From: Rhinopithecimicrobium faecis
Lineage (GTDB): Bacteria; Bacteroidota; Bacteroidia; Sphingobacteriales; Sphingobacteriaceae
Length of the DNA: 64,000 nucleotides
Assembly: GCA_017942165.1 (NCBI GenBank)
Contig: JAGKSB010000016.1
Span: 1 to 64,000 of the forward strand
Reading direction: 5' to 3'
The notes beneath the pieces were generated by a model. That model searched no databases and was not told the DNA's origin. It was given only the letters and a program-made list of their open reading frames with translations. Both the position numbers and the translations under genes were made by a program. Below, piece after piece: positions 51,553-62,763 of this stretch. How positions within the stretch are numbered: position 1 is the first letter of the stretch; each line of letters opens with the position of its first letter.

Positions 51553-54402
51553 ATGTTAATAAATAAATATATAGTTATGGGCTCCCTTTTAATTGGCAGC
51601 TCCTCCCTATTTGCACAAAAAAAACCCGTAGACCATACGGTCTATGACGCGTGGAAAAGTATTTCTTCTGCGAAAATAGCTCCCTCGGGAAATTATATCT
51701 ATTACACTGTCATTCCGCAAGAAGGTGATGCCACCATTTTCCTTCAGGAACAAGCTGCTACAGCTAAAGGAAGAAAAGCTAAGAAAACAAGCGCTGCAAC
51801 TCCCCAAAATATATTGGAAATACCGCGCGGCACAAATCCATTCTTAACGAATGATGAACAAAATTTTGTCTCCCTCATCAAAGCGCCCTTTGCTGCGGTA
51901 AGACAAGCAAAAATTAAGAAAAAGAAACCAGAGGAAATGCCTAAAGACTCCTTAGCGGTTTACAATATCTTAGCACAAAAGCTGACAAAATTTGGCCAGA
52001 TAAAATCCGTAAAGACATCGGATAAAAACGCAAACTACTTCGCTTTTATTAGCACAGAAACACCAAAAGTTATCGCTGCAGCTGACAGCACTGCTAAGGC
52101 CGCTAAAAAGGCCAAAGAAATCAATACCTTAAGCATCTACAACTTCCAAACTGGTGATACCACCAATATTGCGGGCGTAGAAGATTTCTATTTTTCGAAA
52201 ACTGGAAATGAGCTTATCTATGTGCGTAAAGCTGTAGAAAAGGATACTGTAGCAGCCTATGCCGGCGTATATATCTACCAGCTTGCAGAACAGCAGAAAA
52301 AGCAGATTTCAAAAGGAAAAGGGGTTTATAAAAACTTTACTTTTGACGAAACTTCCAGCCAGCTAGCCTTTCTTGCAGATAAGTCGCCAGAAAAATCACT
52401 TTCAAAAGACTTTAAATTATACTACTACACGCCAGGGCAGGATTCTGCATCCGTATTAGCAGATAGAACTTCGCAAGGTCTCCCTACAAACTGGGAGGTC
52501 TCACAGTATATGGAACCTATATTCAGCAAGAATGGGGACAAATTATTCTTAGGTTTAGCTCCTATTCCAAAGCTTCGTGATACGACATTGGTAGATTTTG
52601 AACATGCCAAAGTAGATATATGGTCCTGGAATGAGGATTATCTCTACACGCAGCAAATCGCGAACAAAAAGCGCTTTGAGAGTGAAAACTTCCTCGCTGT
52701 CATGTTTCCAAAACAAGGAAACCGAATAACGCCACTACTAACACCAGAAATTAACCAAGCAAGGCTTTCTGAAACTGCCGATGAACCGTATTTCTTAGCT
52801 TCCTCCGACCATGGTAGACGTATCTCCTACCAATGGGATACAGATGGAACACGTGATTACTACTTAGTAAACAGCAGCACGGGGGAAAAAAAATCCATCC
52901 TAAAGGATTTTTCTGGGAATGCTACCTTATCGTTAGATGGAAGCTATGTCTTATACTTCAATAAGGAAAATAACAGCTGGAATACCTATCATATCGCTAC
53001 TGATATACATACCAACCTCACAGATGGCATACCTGTATCCTTTAGTGATGAGACCCATGACTCACCCTCAAAAGCTGAAAGCTATGGTTTTGCGGGATGG
53101 TCAGCGGATTCCAAAGGTGTATATATTAATGATCGCTATGATATATGGTACTTTGACTTAGCAGGAAAAGACAAATATATTAGCACAAATGGCGCAGGAA
53201 GATTAAACAGCACCGTATTCAGATATATTAATATTGCTACAGAGTCTGTACCACGTGCGGCCGTAAAAATAGACCCTAAAAGTAGCTACTTTGTAAGCTC
53301 TTTTAACGAAGTAACTAAGGCTAACGGTATTTATGAAGTTGAAAATAGAAAAAATAAAAATCCCAAAGCCCTGTTAGAAGGAAATTACGCCTATAAGCAG
53401 TTTTCCGTCAACAAAGACCAATCACAGGCGATCTACACGAAGGAAAACTATCAAGAAAGTCCAAATTTATATGTTTCCAAGAATTTTAAATCCGAAGTAG
53501 CCCTATCAGATATCAATCCGCAGCAGGCATTGTATAACTGGGGTACGGCAGAACTTGTAAAGTGGACCACTCCAGCAGGCTACGATGGTGAAGGGATTTT
53601 ATATAAGCCCGAGGATTTTGACCCTACGAAGAAATATCCTATCATCGCCTACTTCTATGAAGTGTTAAGCGATGGCCTATATAATTATCAGGCACCAGCA
53701 CCCACTCCTTCACGCTTGAATATCTCCTATTTTGTGAGTAATGGTTATTTAGTATTTGCACCAGATATTCGTTATAAAGAAGGTCAGCCAGGTAAAGATG
53801 CTGAGGAATATATCAATTCAGGGATGCAATATTTAGCAAAAAACTCCTGGGTTGATGCGAGTAAGATGGCGGTACAAGGACAATCTTGGGGAGGCTATCA
53901 GGTGGCACATCTTATCACACGTACGAATATGTATGCTGCAGCATGGTCTGGAGCTCCTGTAGTGAATATGACCTCTGCCTACGGAGGTATCCGCTGGCAG
54001 TCTGGGATGTCGCGACAGTTTCAATATGAAAAAACACAAAGCCGTCTTGGAAAGACCCTATGGGAAGACCGTGAGCGCTATATCGCCAACTCTCCACTCT
54101 TCTTTTTAGATAAGGTAGAAACTCCCGTCGTCATTATGGCCAACGATAATGATGGCGCTGTGCCTTGGTACCAAGGAATAGAAATGTTTACAGGATTACG
54201 CCGTCTGCAAAAACCAGCATGGCTGCTAAACTACAATGGCGATGAGCATAATTTGATGCTACGTCAGAATAGAAAAGATATCCAAATACGTCAACAGCAA
54301 TTTTTCGACCATTTTCTAAAAGGGAAACCTGCAGCAAAATGGATAAAATCAGGCGTCCCATATAAAGAAAAAGGGATAGACTGGGGATTTGATATTGATT
54401 AA
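51553..54402 (+). CDS. S9-family serine peptidase (prolyl oligopeptidase-like), secreted
   Basis: 949 residues. Signal peptide MLINKYIVMGSLLIGSSSLFAQ. Long N-terminal beta-propeller (about 30-640) with an Ala/Lys-rich insertion around 60-130, then a C-terminal alpha/beta hydrolase domain (from about 660, YDGEGILYKPEDFDPTKKYP). The catalytic triad is Ser778 (GQSWGGYQ), Asp867 (ANDNDGAVP) and His899 (GDEHNL). Members cleave after proline or other residues in peptides; the mature protein is probably periplasmic. Monocistronic with a strong terminator. No neighbour suggests the substrate. Confidence 0.93.
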   Translation: MLINKYIVMGSLLIGSSSLFAQKKPVDHTVYDAWKSISSAKIAPSGNYIYYTVIPQEGDATIFLQEQAATAKGRKAKKTSAATPQNILEIPRGTNPFLTNDEQNFVSLIKAPFAAVRQAKIKKKKPEEMPKDSLAVYNILAQKLTKFGQIKSVKTSDKNANYFAFISTETPKVIAAADSTAKAAKKAKEINTLSIYNFQTGDTTNIAGVEDFYFSKTGNELIYVRKAVEKDTVAAYAGVYIYQLAEQQKKQISKGKGVYKNFTFDETSSQLAFLADKSPEKSLSKDFKLYYYTPGQDSASVLADRTSQGLPTNWEVSQYMEPIFSKNGDKLFLGLAPIPKLRDTTLVDFEHAKVDIWSWNEDYLYTQQIANKKRFESENFLAVMFPKQGNRITPLLTPEINQARLSETADEPYFLASSDHGRRISYQWDTDGTRDYYLVNSSTGEKKSILKDFSGNATLSLDGSYVLYFNKENNSWNTYHIATDIHTNLTDGIPVSFSDETHDSPSKAESYGFAGWSADSKGVYINDRYDIWYFDLAGKDKYISTNGAGRLNSTVFRYINIATESVPRAAVKIDPKSSYFVSSFNEVTKANGIYEVENRKNKNPKALLEGNYAYKQFSVNKDQSQAIYTKENYQESPNLYVSKNFKSEVALSDINPQQALYNWGTAELVKWTTPAGYDGEGILYKPEDFDPTKKYPIIAYFYEVLSDGLYNYQAPAPTPSRLNISYFVSNGYLVFAPDIRYKEGQPGKDAEEYINSGMQYLAKNSWVDASKMAVQGQSWGGYQVAHLITRTNMYAAAWSGAPVVNMTSAYGGIRWQSGMSRQFQYEKTQSRLGKTLWEDRERYIANSPLFFLDKVETPVVIMANDNDGAVPWYQGIEMFTGLRRLQKPAWLLNYNGDEHNLMLRQNRKDIQIRQQQFFDHFLKGKPAAKWIKSGVPYKEKGIDWGFDID

Positions 54403-54410
54403 CTCTTAAA

Positions 54411-54446
54411 AAAGCGAATATTTCGAAAGAAATATTCGCTTTTTTT
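54411..54446 (+). terminator. Terminator after the S9 peptidase gene
   Basis: A perfect 14-bp stem (54411-54424 with 54429-54442), 4-nt loop and a T run to 54446. Confidence 0.92.
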
Positions 54447-54515
54447 CATTTATAGTTAGCGTGATTACTATTAATATTGATTTTTTGTTAAAAAAAGGTA
54501 AAAATTTAATTTTTT

Positions 54516-54547
54516 TTTGAAATTATTCATTAAAACTATTACATTTA
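54516..54547 (+). promoter_or_regulatory. Candidate promoter for glnN
   Basis: TTTG at 54516-54519 and TACATTTA at 54540-54547 (one mismatch to TAnnTTTG), spaced by 20 nt, 63 nt before the start codon. Confidence 0.45.
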
Positions 54548-54610
54548 CAACAAGATTTGAAGGGAAATCAAATTTTATTAAAATATTAAAAATAAATATA
54601 AGTTAATTCA

Positions 54611-56800
54611 ATGTCTAACCTAAGATTTCAATCCGTTGAGACAGCTGGCTCACGCCAATTATCTGCTATAGATAAAGTAGAAACTAAAAAAGCAACTTCA
54701 ATTTTCGGAAAAAATGTATTCTCTATCGCTAAGATGAAGGATTACCTTCCAAAAAATTCATATAAAGAACTATTAGCATCTATTGAAGAAGGGACAGTTA
54801 TCAGCCGCGATTTAGCTGAACACATCTCTCAAGCGATGAAAACTTGGGCCTTAGCAAATGGTGCTTCGCACTATACGCACTGGTTCCAACCGCTGACAGG
54901 ATCCACAGCAGAGAAGCATGATGCTTTCTTTGAGCCTGATGAAAATGGAAATGCCATTGAAAAATTTACTGCTGATGCGCTAGTTCAACAAGAACCAGAT
55001 GCCTCTTCTTTCCCGAACGGTGGTATCCGTAATACCTTTGAAGCACGTGGTTACACAGCCTGGGATCCGAGCTCTCCAGCGTTTATCTTTGAAACTGGTG
55101 CCGGCAAGACTTTATGTATCCCTACCGTATTTGTATCCTATACAGGAGAGTCTTTGGATTATAAAGCACCTCTATTAAAGGCTAACTTAGCAATTGATAA
55201 AGCAGCAACGGATGTAGCACAATATTTTGATCGCGCGATTTCAAAAGTTATCCCTTCTTTAGGTATTGAGCAGGAATACTTCTTAGTAGACTTATCTTTA
55301 TACAATGCACGCCCAGATTTACAATTAACAGGTCGTACATTATTTGGCCATATGGCTGCAAAAGGACAACAATTAGAAGATCATTATTTCGGATCTATCC
55401 CTGAGCGTGTATTAGCTTATATGGTAGATTTAGAAAATGAATGTTTGAAATTAGGTATTCCTTTAAAAACTAGACACAATGAAGTAGCACCTTCACAATA
55501 TGAATGTGCACCGATGTTCGAAGAAATCAACTTAGCAATTGACCATAATCAATTATTACAAAATGTAATGGATCAAATTGCCCTTCGTCACCACTTCAAA
55601 GTGCTATTACACGAAAAACCATACTCAGGGGTTAACGGTTCCGGAAAACACAATAACTGGTCGTTAATTACAAATACAGGTGTCAATTTATTATCTCCAG
55701 GAAAGACACCTAAAAATAACCTGATGTTCTTAACATTCTTTGTAAATACCATCAAAGCCGTTTCTGAACATGCAGACTTATTACGTGCCTCTATTGCTTC
55801 AGCGTCGAATGATCACCGCTTAGGAGCGAATGAAGCGCCTCCAGCAATTATCTCGATCTTCTTAGGCTCTCAATTAAATGATGTCCTTGAAGAAGTAGAG
55901 TCAGCACGTGTCGCTAAGAAAGTTAAATCTGAAGCTAATTTATGGCATGGTATCCCTAAAATCCCTGAGTTGAGATTGGATACAACCGACAGAAATAGAA
56001 CTTCACCATTTGCATTCACAGGAAACAAATTTGAGTTTAGAGCTGTAGGTTCTTCAGCGAACTCAGCTCTACCAATGACTGTGTTAAATACCATTGTGGC
56101 GAACCAACTTATTGAATTTAAAACGGAGGTTGACAAGCAAATTAAAAAAGGTACTAAGAAAGATTTAGCAATCTTAAATGTCGTACGTAAGTATATCAAA
56201 GAATCGAAAGCTATTCGTTTTGAAGGTAATGGTTACAGTGAAGAATGGGAGATTGAAGCAGCAGAACGTGGCTTATCAAATATCAAATCTACGCCTAAAG
56301 CTTTAGATATCTATATTAAAGAAGAGTCTATTGCCTTATTTGAAAAATTAGGTATCTACACGAAACGTGAGTCTGAAGCTAGACATGAAATCCTCTTAGA
56401 GAATTTCTTTAAGAAATTACAAATCGAAGCGCGTGTGATTGGAGAGATTGTCAACAGCTTAATTGCGCCAGCTTGCTTTACCTACCAGAATCAATTAATC
56501 ACGAACGTAAAAGGCTTAAAAGACTTAGGTTTAAATAAAGAGTCCTATAGCTCGCAACTGAATATCGTAGAACGTATCTCTTCCCATGCAAATACAATCT
56601 TACAAGAAGCAGAGGCGATGCGTCAAGCACGTAAGAAAGCGAACTCTATCGATGATATTCGTGAGAAAGCAATTGCCTATGACGAGGAAGTAAAACCTTA
56701 TTTCGATAAGATCCGTTACCACGTAAATAAGTTAGAGCAAATTGTTGATGACCAAAAATGGCCGTTACCAAAATTACGTGAGCTCTTATTTATTAGCTAG
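54611..56800 (+). CDS. glnN: Type III glutamine synthetase GlnN
   Basis: 729 residues, the size of type III (GlnN) enzymes, longer than type I. It makes glutamine from glutamate and ammonia with ATP. Conserved segments appear in order: SHYTHWFQPLTGSTAEKHDA (about 97-116), PSLGIEQEYFLVD (active-site Glu), KTRHNEVAPSQYECAPMFEE, GSGKHNNWSL and RTSPFAFTGNKFEFRAVGSS with its Arg. Type III enzymes are typical of Bacteroidota. The gene is monocistronic with its own candidate promoter and terminator. Confidence 0.97.
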   Translation: MSNLRFQSVETAGSRQLSAIDKVETKKATSIFGKNVFSIAKMKDYLPKNSYKELLASIEEGTVISRDLAEHISQAMKTWALANGASHYTHWFQPLTGSTAEKHDAFFEPDENGNAIEKFTADALVQQEPDASSFPNGGIRNTFEARGYTAWDPSSPAFIFETGAGKTLCIPTVFVSYTGESLDYKAPLLKANLAIDKAATDVAQYFDRAISKVIPSLGIEQEYFLVDLSLYNARPDLQLTGRTLFGHMAAKGQQLEDHYFGSIPERVLAYMVDLENECLKLGIPLKTRHNEVAPSQYECAPMFEEINLAIDHNQLLQNVMDQIALRHHFKVLLHEKPYSGVNGSGKHNNWSLITNTGVNLLSPGKTPKNNLMFLTFFVNTIKAVSEHADLLRASIASASNDHRLGANEAPPAIISIFLGSQLNDVLEEVESARVAKKVKSEANLWHGIPKIPELRLDTTDRNRTSPFAFTGNKFEFRAVGSSANSALPMTVLNTIVANQLIEFKTEVDKQIKKGTKKDLAILNVVRKYIKESKAIRFEGNGYSEEWEIEAAERGLSNIKSTPKALDIYIKEESIALFEKLGIYTKRESEARHEILLENFFKKLQIEARVIGEIVNSLIAPACFTYQNQLITNVKGLKDLGLNKESYSSQLNIVERISSHANTILQEAEAMRQARKKANSIDDIREKAIAYDEEVKPYFDKIRYHVNKLEQIVDDQKWPLPKLRELLFIS

Positions 56801-56820
56801 AACGTACAACAATAGAATAA

Positions 56821-56857
56821 AAAAGAGGCCTTTAACTACGTTAAAGGCCTCTTTTTT
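56821..56857 (+). terminator. Terminator after glnN
   Basis: A perfect 15-bp stem (56821-56835 with 56841-56855), 5-nt loop and a T run. Confidence 0.93.
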
Positions 56858-56887
56858 ATGGTATTAAAAAAATTAAGGCTTTTTTTT

Positions 56888-56919
56888 TTGCAGTTTTCAT
56901 ACCGATATACTATATTTGT
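56888..56919 (+). promoter_or_regulatory. Candidate promoter for the SAM riboswitch-metY transcript
   Basis: TTTG at 56888-56891 and TATATTTG (perfect TAnnTTTG) at 56912-56919, with a 20-nt spacing, about 50 nt ahead of the riboswitch. Confidence 0.6.
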
Positions 56920-56969
56920 CTAAGCGTGTTGAAAGACACAAATCTAATCATTACCTCAAAAAGGTCTTG

Positions 56970-57088
56970 ATTTATAAAGAAGTGGTGAGAGACTGGCTCC
57001 GCGACCCACTGGCAACCTTCAAGTGATTGAAAAGGTGCCAAATCCTGTCCAAGGTCCTATTGATCTTGGAGCATATAAATTTATAAGA
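56970..57088 (+). ncRNA. SAM-I (S-box) riboswitch controlling metY-metX-hom
   Basis: The S-box core is recognisable: GGTGAGAGACTGGCTCCGCG followed by ACCCACTGGCAACC, then AAGGTGCCAAATCC and a P4 hairpin (TCCAAG/CTTGGA). P1 is formed by the ATTTATA and TTATAA arms. It sits upstream of methionine-biosynthesis genes, as expected for SAM repression. About 215 nt separates it from the metY start, holding a weak 5-bp stem with a T7 tract (57189-57224) and a 6-bp hairpin (57244-57261); neither is a strong terminator. Confidence 0.9.
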
Positions 57089-57295
57089 CATGCATATCCA
57101 AAAAATTACTCGTAGCCATTTCCAGTATTCGAAACATTCGAATAAATCCACTATTGCTTTCACTTCTCTGTGCGCTAGCCAGCGAATGTGTTGCTTCTGT
57201 ATGGCCTAACAACAATCTTTTTTTCTAGTAGAAAAAATCGATGTAGCACTGCTATGTGCTAGGAGTATGTATATAAACTAAATAACCAACCATAA

Positions 57296-58615
<1,320 letters not shown>

Positions 58616-58645
58616 TAACCTGAATTTATATTATAAGCACTACTA

Positions 58646-59698
58646 ATGAGTACACATATATATCATCACCAAACAGAATTCACGTTAGAAAACGGCCAAG
58701 TGTTATCCGATCTAAGTATATCCTACCATACTTACGGAACTATCAATGCGGCGCAAGATAATGTTATCTGGGTATGCCATGCCCTTACTGCGAATTCTGA
58801 TGTTTTTGAATGGTGGGAAGGACTGTTTGGTGAGCAGGATTTATTCAATCCTCGGGAACATTATATTATTTGTGCTACCATTATAGGGTCCCACTATGGA
58901 ACAACAAACCCCTTATCTGTGGACCCTAAAACAGGGAACCCCTATTACCTTTCTTTTCCACAATTTTCTATTCGTGACCTCGCTGCAGCGCACCAGCTGC
59001 TAGCTGAACACCTAGCGATAAAGCGGATAAAAACGTTAATTGGCGGTTCCCTAGGAGGGCAGCAAGCGCTTGAATGGGCTGCAGCAAACAGCATTGCAAT
59101 CGACGAACTAATCATTATTGCTTGCAATGCTGTTCACTCCCCTTGGGGAGTGGCCTTAAATGAAAGCCAACGTCTAGCAATTACTGCTGACAGGACTTTT
59201 TATGCTAACAGCCCCACAGGAGGTGCCAAAGGATTAAAAGCTGCGCGAAGTATCGCCCTTATCTCCTACCGCGCTTATAATACATACGGGGCTACGCAAC
59301 TGGAAGATAGCACCGAAAAGGTGGCTGATTTCAAAGCAGCCTCCTATCAAAATTATCAAGGAGAAAAACTTGTTAAACGCTTCAATGCGTACAGCTACTA
59401 TTTTCTAACCAAAGCCATGGATAGTCACAATGTCGCACGTGGGAGGAATTCGTTGGAAGAGGCCCTGAGAAGTATTCAAGTGAAGACCTTAGTAGTAGGT
59501 ATTTCTAGCGATGTATTATTTCCTGTGGAAGAACAAAAATTTATTGCCAACTACATCCCGAATGCAGCCTATTACGAAATAGACTCCCTCTATGGACACG
59601 ATGGCTTTCTAATAGAAACAAAGCAACTTACGAAAGCAATCAGTCAATTCACAGCCACGCAGGGGATTACAGCTGAAAATATTCAAGTAACCATTTAA
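58646..59698 (+). CDS. metX: Homoserine O-acetyltransferase MetX
   Basis: 350 residues, alpha/beta hydrolase fold. MetX acetylates homoserine with acetyl-CoA, giving the substrate of MetY. Nucleophile Ser135 is in LIGGSLGGQQALEW; the Asp is in GISSDVLFPVEEQ and the His in LYGHDGFLIE. VCHALTANSDVFEWW and TTNPLSVDPKTGNPY are family blocks. Encoded 30 nt after metY and 20 nt before hom. Confidence 0.95.
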   Translation: MSTHIYHHQTEFTLENGQVLSDLSISYHTYGTINAAQDNVIWVCHALTANSDVFEWWEGLFGEQDLFNPREHYIICATIIGSHYGTTNPLSVDPKTGNPYYLSFPQFSIRDLAAAHQLLAEHLAIKRIKTLIGGSLGGQQALEWAAANSIAIDELIIIACNAVHSPWGVALNESQRLAITADRTFYANSPTGGAKGLKAARSIALISYRAYNTYGATQLEDSTEKVADFKAASYQNYQGEKLVKRFNAYSYYFLTKAMDSHNVARGRNSLEEALRSIQVKTLVVGISSDVLFPVEEQKFIANYIPNAAYYEIDSLYGHDGFLIETKQLTKAISQFTATQGITAENIQVTI

Positions 59699-59718
59699 AT
59701 TATTATAGATCTTAAATT

Positions 59719-60900
59719 ATGAGTAAGAAATTGACGATAGGTATGTTTGGTTTTGGGGTCGTTGGACAGGGTTTATATGATATTATAAAAACCAAAAATC
59801 TAAACCTAGAGATCAAAAAATTCGTTATAAAAAATGCCGATAAAGCACGCTCCCTTCCTGCGTCGCTCTTTACTACCGATGCGGAAGCTATCCTAGCAGA
59901 TCCTACGATAAATACTGTAGTCGAGTTAATTGATGATGCAGAAGCGGCCTATACCATTACGGTACGGGCGTTAAAATCTGGTAAGAACGTCGTTTCAGCA
60001 AACAAAAAAATGATTGCCACCCATTTAGCTGAATTGGCAGAGATACAACAGCAGTATGGCACTTCACTACTCTACGAGGGGGCTGTATGTGGCTCTATTC
60101 CGATTATTAGAAATTTGGAGGAGTACTATGATAACGAGCTTTTACATGCTGTTTCAGGGATTTTTAATGGATCATCAAACTATATCCTTTCCAAGGTCTT
60201 CAACGAGGGACAGGCTTATGGAGATGCCTTGAAAAAAGCCCAAGAATTAGGTTTTGCAGAGACTGATCCGACCTTAGATGTAGGTGGATATGATCCCAAA
60301 TATAAATTGGCAATTGTCGCTTCACATGCCTATGGCACCTACATAGATCCCGAATTAATCTTAAATTTAGGAATCGATAAATTAGGGGATCAAGATATAC
60401 GCTTTGCGAAAGAGAAGAACCTTAAAATTAAACTTATCCCCAAAGCACAGGAGGTCAATGGCGAGCATGTAGTCCTATATGTGCTTCCACAGTTTATAGG
60501 TTCCGATAATATGCTCTTTAATGTGGAGAATGAAAATAATGGCGTACTGGTGAAAGCGGCCTTTGCCGATGAGCAGTTTTTCTACGGTAAAGGAGCTGGT
60601 GGCCATCCTACAGGCTCCGCGGTATTGTCGGATATCGCCGCCCTACGTTACGACTATAAATATGAGTATAAGAAACATTTGGAGGCAAGCAGCTTGGTAT
60701 ATTCCAACGATTATGAGCTGAAAGTTTACTTACGGTATACGGATGATAGTTTGGTTGAAAAGTTAGCTTTCACAGAAATTATTGAACGTTATTATGCGCC
60801 AGATTTCAAATATATTATTGGACACATCAATCTTCAACAATTGATAAATCACCGCTCAGCAATTCATCAAGATGGTGTTTTCTTAGCAGGAATTTCATAA
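59719..60900 (+). CDS. hom: Homoserine dehydrogenase (no ACT domain)
   Basis: 393 residues. It reduces aspartate semialdehyde to homoserine, the shared precursor of methionine and threonine. Rossmann motif GFGVVGQG at 11-18, active-site region SANKKMIATH, VSGIFNGSSNYILSKV, and ELGFAETDPTLDVGGYDPKY with the acidic catalytic residues. It lacks a clear C-terminal ACT regulatory domain, so threonine feedback is probably weak or absent and control would rest on the riboswitch. Last gene of metY-metX-hom. Confidence 0.94.
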   Translation: MSKKLTIGMFGFGVVGQGLYDIIKTKNLNLEIKKFVIKNADKARSLPASLFTTDAEAILADPTINTVVELIDDAEAAYTITVRALKSGKNVVSANKKMIATHLAELAEIQQQYGTSLLYEGAVCGSIPIIRNLEEYYDNELLHAVSGIFNGSSNYILSKVFNEGQAYGDALKKAQELGFAETDPTLDVGGYDPKYKLAIVASHAYGTYIDPELILNLGIDKLGDQDIRFAKEKNLKIKLIPKAQEVNGEHVVLYVLPQFIGSDNMLFNVENENNGVLVKAAFADEQFFYGKGAGGHPTGSAVLSDIAALRYDYKYEYKKHLEASSLVYSNDYELKVYLRYTDDSLVEKLAFTEIIERYYAPDFKYIIGHINLQQLINHRSAIHQDGVFLAGIS

Positions 60901-61068
60901 GGGCAATCCCAAACCTCAACCTCCTGGGATGAATTAAGTAGTCCCATTTAAGCATTTTCCGGTCCTAAAAAGCTGGAAAATGTTTTTTTTTGAAACAATT
61001 TTTTCCTGAAAAAATTTGCAACTTACATTTATTTAATGTACATTGTTTCAAACAATTATAATAAATCT

Positions 61069-61248
61069 ATGATGGGAAAATGGCTTACTTTTTTTGGCAT
61101 CTTATGGAGTAATTTACTTTGGGCTGACCCTACGCAGACAGCGCAGCAAACTCCATCTTCAATTGCATATATTGCAGTAGTGGTAATCTTACTGATCGTT
61201 ATTGTGGTCATTCTTTACAATCGACAGAAAAGAAAGTTTAACGATTAA
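61069..61248 (+). CDS. Small single-pass membrane protein of unknown function
   Basis: 59 residues from the ATG at 61069 (the frame extends to 61036, but MMGKWLTFFGILWSNLLWAD is a cleaner signal-like start). After a short linker rich in Thr/Gln (PTQTAQQTPSSI), one strong transmembrane helix (AYIAVVVILLIVIVVILYN, about 33-51) ends in a basic tail RQKRKFND. No family recognised. It has its own terminator and no operon partner. Confidence 0.6.
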   Translation: MMGKWLTFFGILWSNLLWADPTQTAQQTPSSIAYIAVVVILLIVIVVILYNRQKRKFND

Positions 61249-61280
61249 AAAGGACGCTATAAAAATACCGTCCTTTTTTT
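61247..61280 (+). terminator. Terminator after the small membrane protein gene
   Basis: 14-bp stem with one mismatch (61247-61260 with 61265-61278) and a T run; the stem overlaps the stop codon. Confidence 0.75.
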
Positions 61281-61310
61281 ATGAGTTCTTTTTTATGAGT
61301 TCCTTTTGTA

Positions 61311-62702
61311 TTAGTCTCTTTTAAGGCTAAATTTCTCAATTTTTGAATAGAGGTGACTACGTTGAATATCGATGTCATCTGCTGTTTTTGAAACATTCCA
61401 ATTATTGAGTTCCAATTTATATTTTATAAATTCCTTCTCAGCACAGTCTTTAAAATCTTGGAAGGAGTCGAAGTCATCAAAAGAACCTAGTGGATTGGCA
61501 GGATTTGCGCTTACCGCAGCCTCCTCCCCCTTATCAAGCGTAGGGTTTGCAAAATTTAATACATCACGATCCGTAATCTGCTTATCAGAAAGGATAATTA
61601 AGCGTTCTACCATATTTCTAAGCTCACGGATATTTCCTGTCCAAGGCAATTTTTGCAGCGAAGACATCGCTTCCATAGAGATTTTCTTAACAGGGATATG
61701 GTAATCGTTGCAAATCTCCTCACAAAAGGCCGTCGCAATAATTGGAATATCTGTCTTGCGTTCCGTTAGCGAAGGCACATGAATTAAGATGACCGAAAGG
61801 CGGTGGTATAAATCCATACGGAAGTTTCCATGATCAATTTCTTTCAATAAGTCTTTATTTGTCGCAGCCACCACGCGCACATTAACATCTATTTCCTTCT
61901 CTCCACCAACACGGGTAATCTTATTCTCTTGCAGTGCGCGCAACACTTTGGCCTGCGCAGAAAGACTCATATCACCAATCTCATCCAAGAATAGGGTACC
62001 GCCGTTAGCCTGTTCGAATTTCCCAATACGCTGCTTCACAGCAGAGGTAAAAGAGCCCTTTTCATGGCCAAACAATTCGGATTCTATTAATTCTGAAGGG
62101 ATGGCAGCACAGTTGACTTCGACGATAGGACCTTCTGAGCGAAGGGACTTTTCATGCAACCAGCGGGCTACAAGCTCTTTACCAGAACCATTTTCACCTG
62201 TCACCAGCACACGTGCTTCCGTGGGTGCCACGCGATCGATTGTTTCTCGAATACGCACAATGCCAGCAGACTCTCCCAAAATATCTTTGGTACGCGAAGA
62301 GGATACTTTACGCTTTAATACTTTTGTTTCTGTGACAAGAGAGCCCTTTTCTAAGGCATTCCGTACAGCTATTAAGAGTTTATTTAAATCTAGGGGTTTT
62401 TCTAAGAAATCGTAAGCACCTTTTTTAGCCGCTTCAATAGCATGCTGCATGGTAGCATGTCCAGAAATCATGATAATAGGCACATCAGGTTTTATTTCCT
62501 TTGCTAAGGATAACACCTCCATACCGTCCATCTTGTTCATCTTAATATCACAGAGAACAAGATTTATTTTTTCTTTTTTTAGGATTTCCAACCCATCAGG
62601 GCCATTGTCGACGTCTAAGACCTTGTAGTCTTCATACTCAAAAATATCTCTTAACGAACTACGGATTGCGCGTTCGTCATCAATGATTAAAATTGTGGTC
62701 AT
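61311..62702 (-). CDS. NtrC-type response regulator with degenerate sigma-54 loop
   Basis: 463 residues. Receiver domain with Asp8/Asp9, phospho-acceptor Asp52 (VLCDIKMNKMDG), Ser80 and Lys102. The AAA+ domain has Walker A GENGSGKE (169-176) and Walker B LFLDEI (237-242). The loop that contacts sigma-54, normally GAFTGA, reads GSFTSA at 216-221. A C-terminal Fis-type helix-turn-helix is seen at about 425-463. The altered loop suggests weak or different coupling to sigma-54. No histidine kinase gene is adjacent. Confidence 0.92.
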   Translation of the reverse strand: MTTILIIDDERAIRSSLRDIFEYEDYKVLDVDNGPDGLEILKKEKINLVLCDIKMNKMDGMEVLSLAKEIKPDVPIIMISGHATMQHAIEAAKKGAYDFLEKPLDLNKLLIAVRNALEKGSLVTETKVLKRKVSSSRTKDILGESAGIVRIRETIDRVAPTEARVLVTGENGSGKELVARWLHEKSLRSEGPIVEVNCAAIPSELIESELFGHEKGSFTSAVKQRIGKFEQANGGTLFLDEIGDMSLSAQAKVLRALQENKITRVGGEKEIDVNVRVVAATNKDLLKEIDHGNFRMDLYHRLSVILIHVPSLTERKTDIPIIATAFCEEICNDYHIPVKKISMEAMSSLQKLPWTGNIRELRNMVERLIILSDKQITDRDVLNFANPTLDKGEEAAVSANPANPLGSFDDFDSFQDFKDCAEKEFIKYKLELNNWNVSKTADDIDIQRSHLYSKIEKFSLKRD

Positions 62703-62763
62703 AGATTGGAATTATAATTACCAAGAAGCAAGGTAATATATTTGGCTTGAAAAACCAAAAAAA

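Noticed and set aside
61948..62415. Plus-strand open frame of 155 codons
   Set aside because: It is antisense to the NtrC-type regulator, whose domain motifs are intact.
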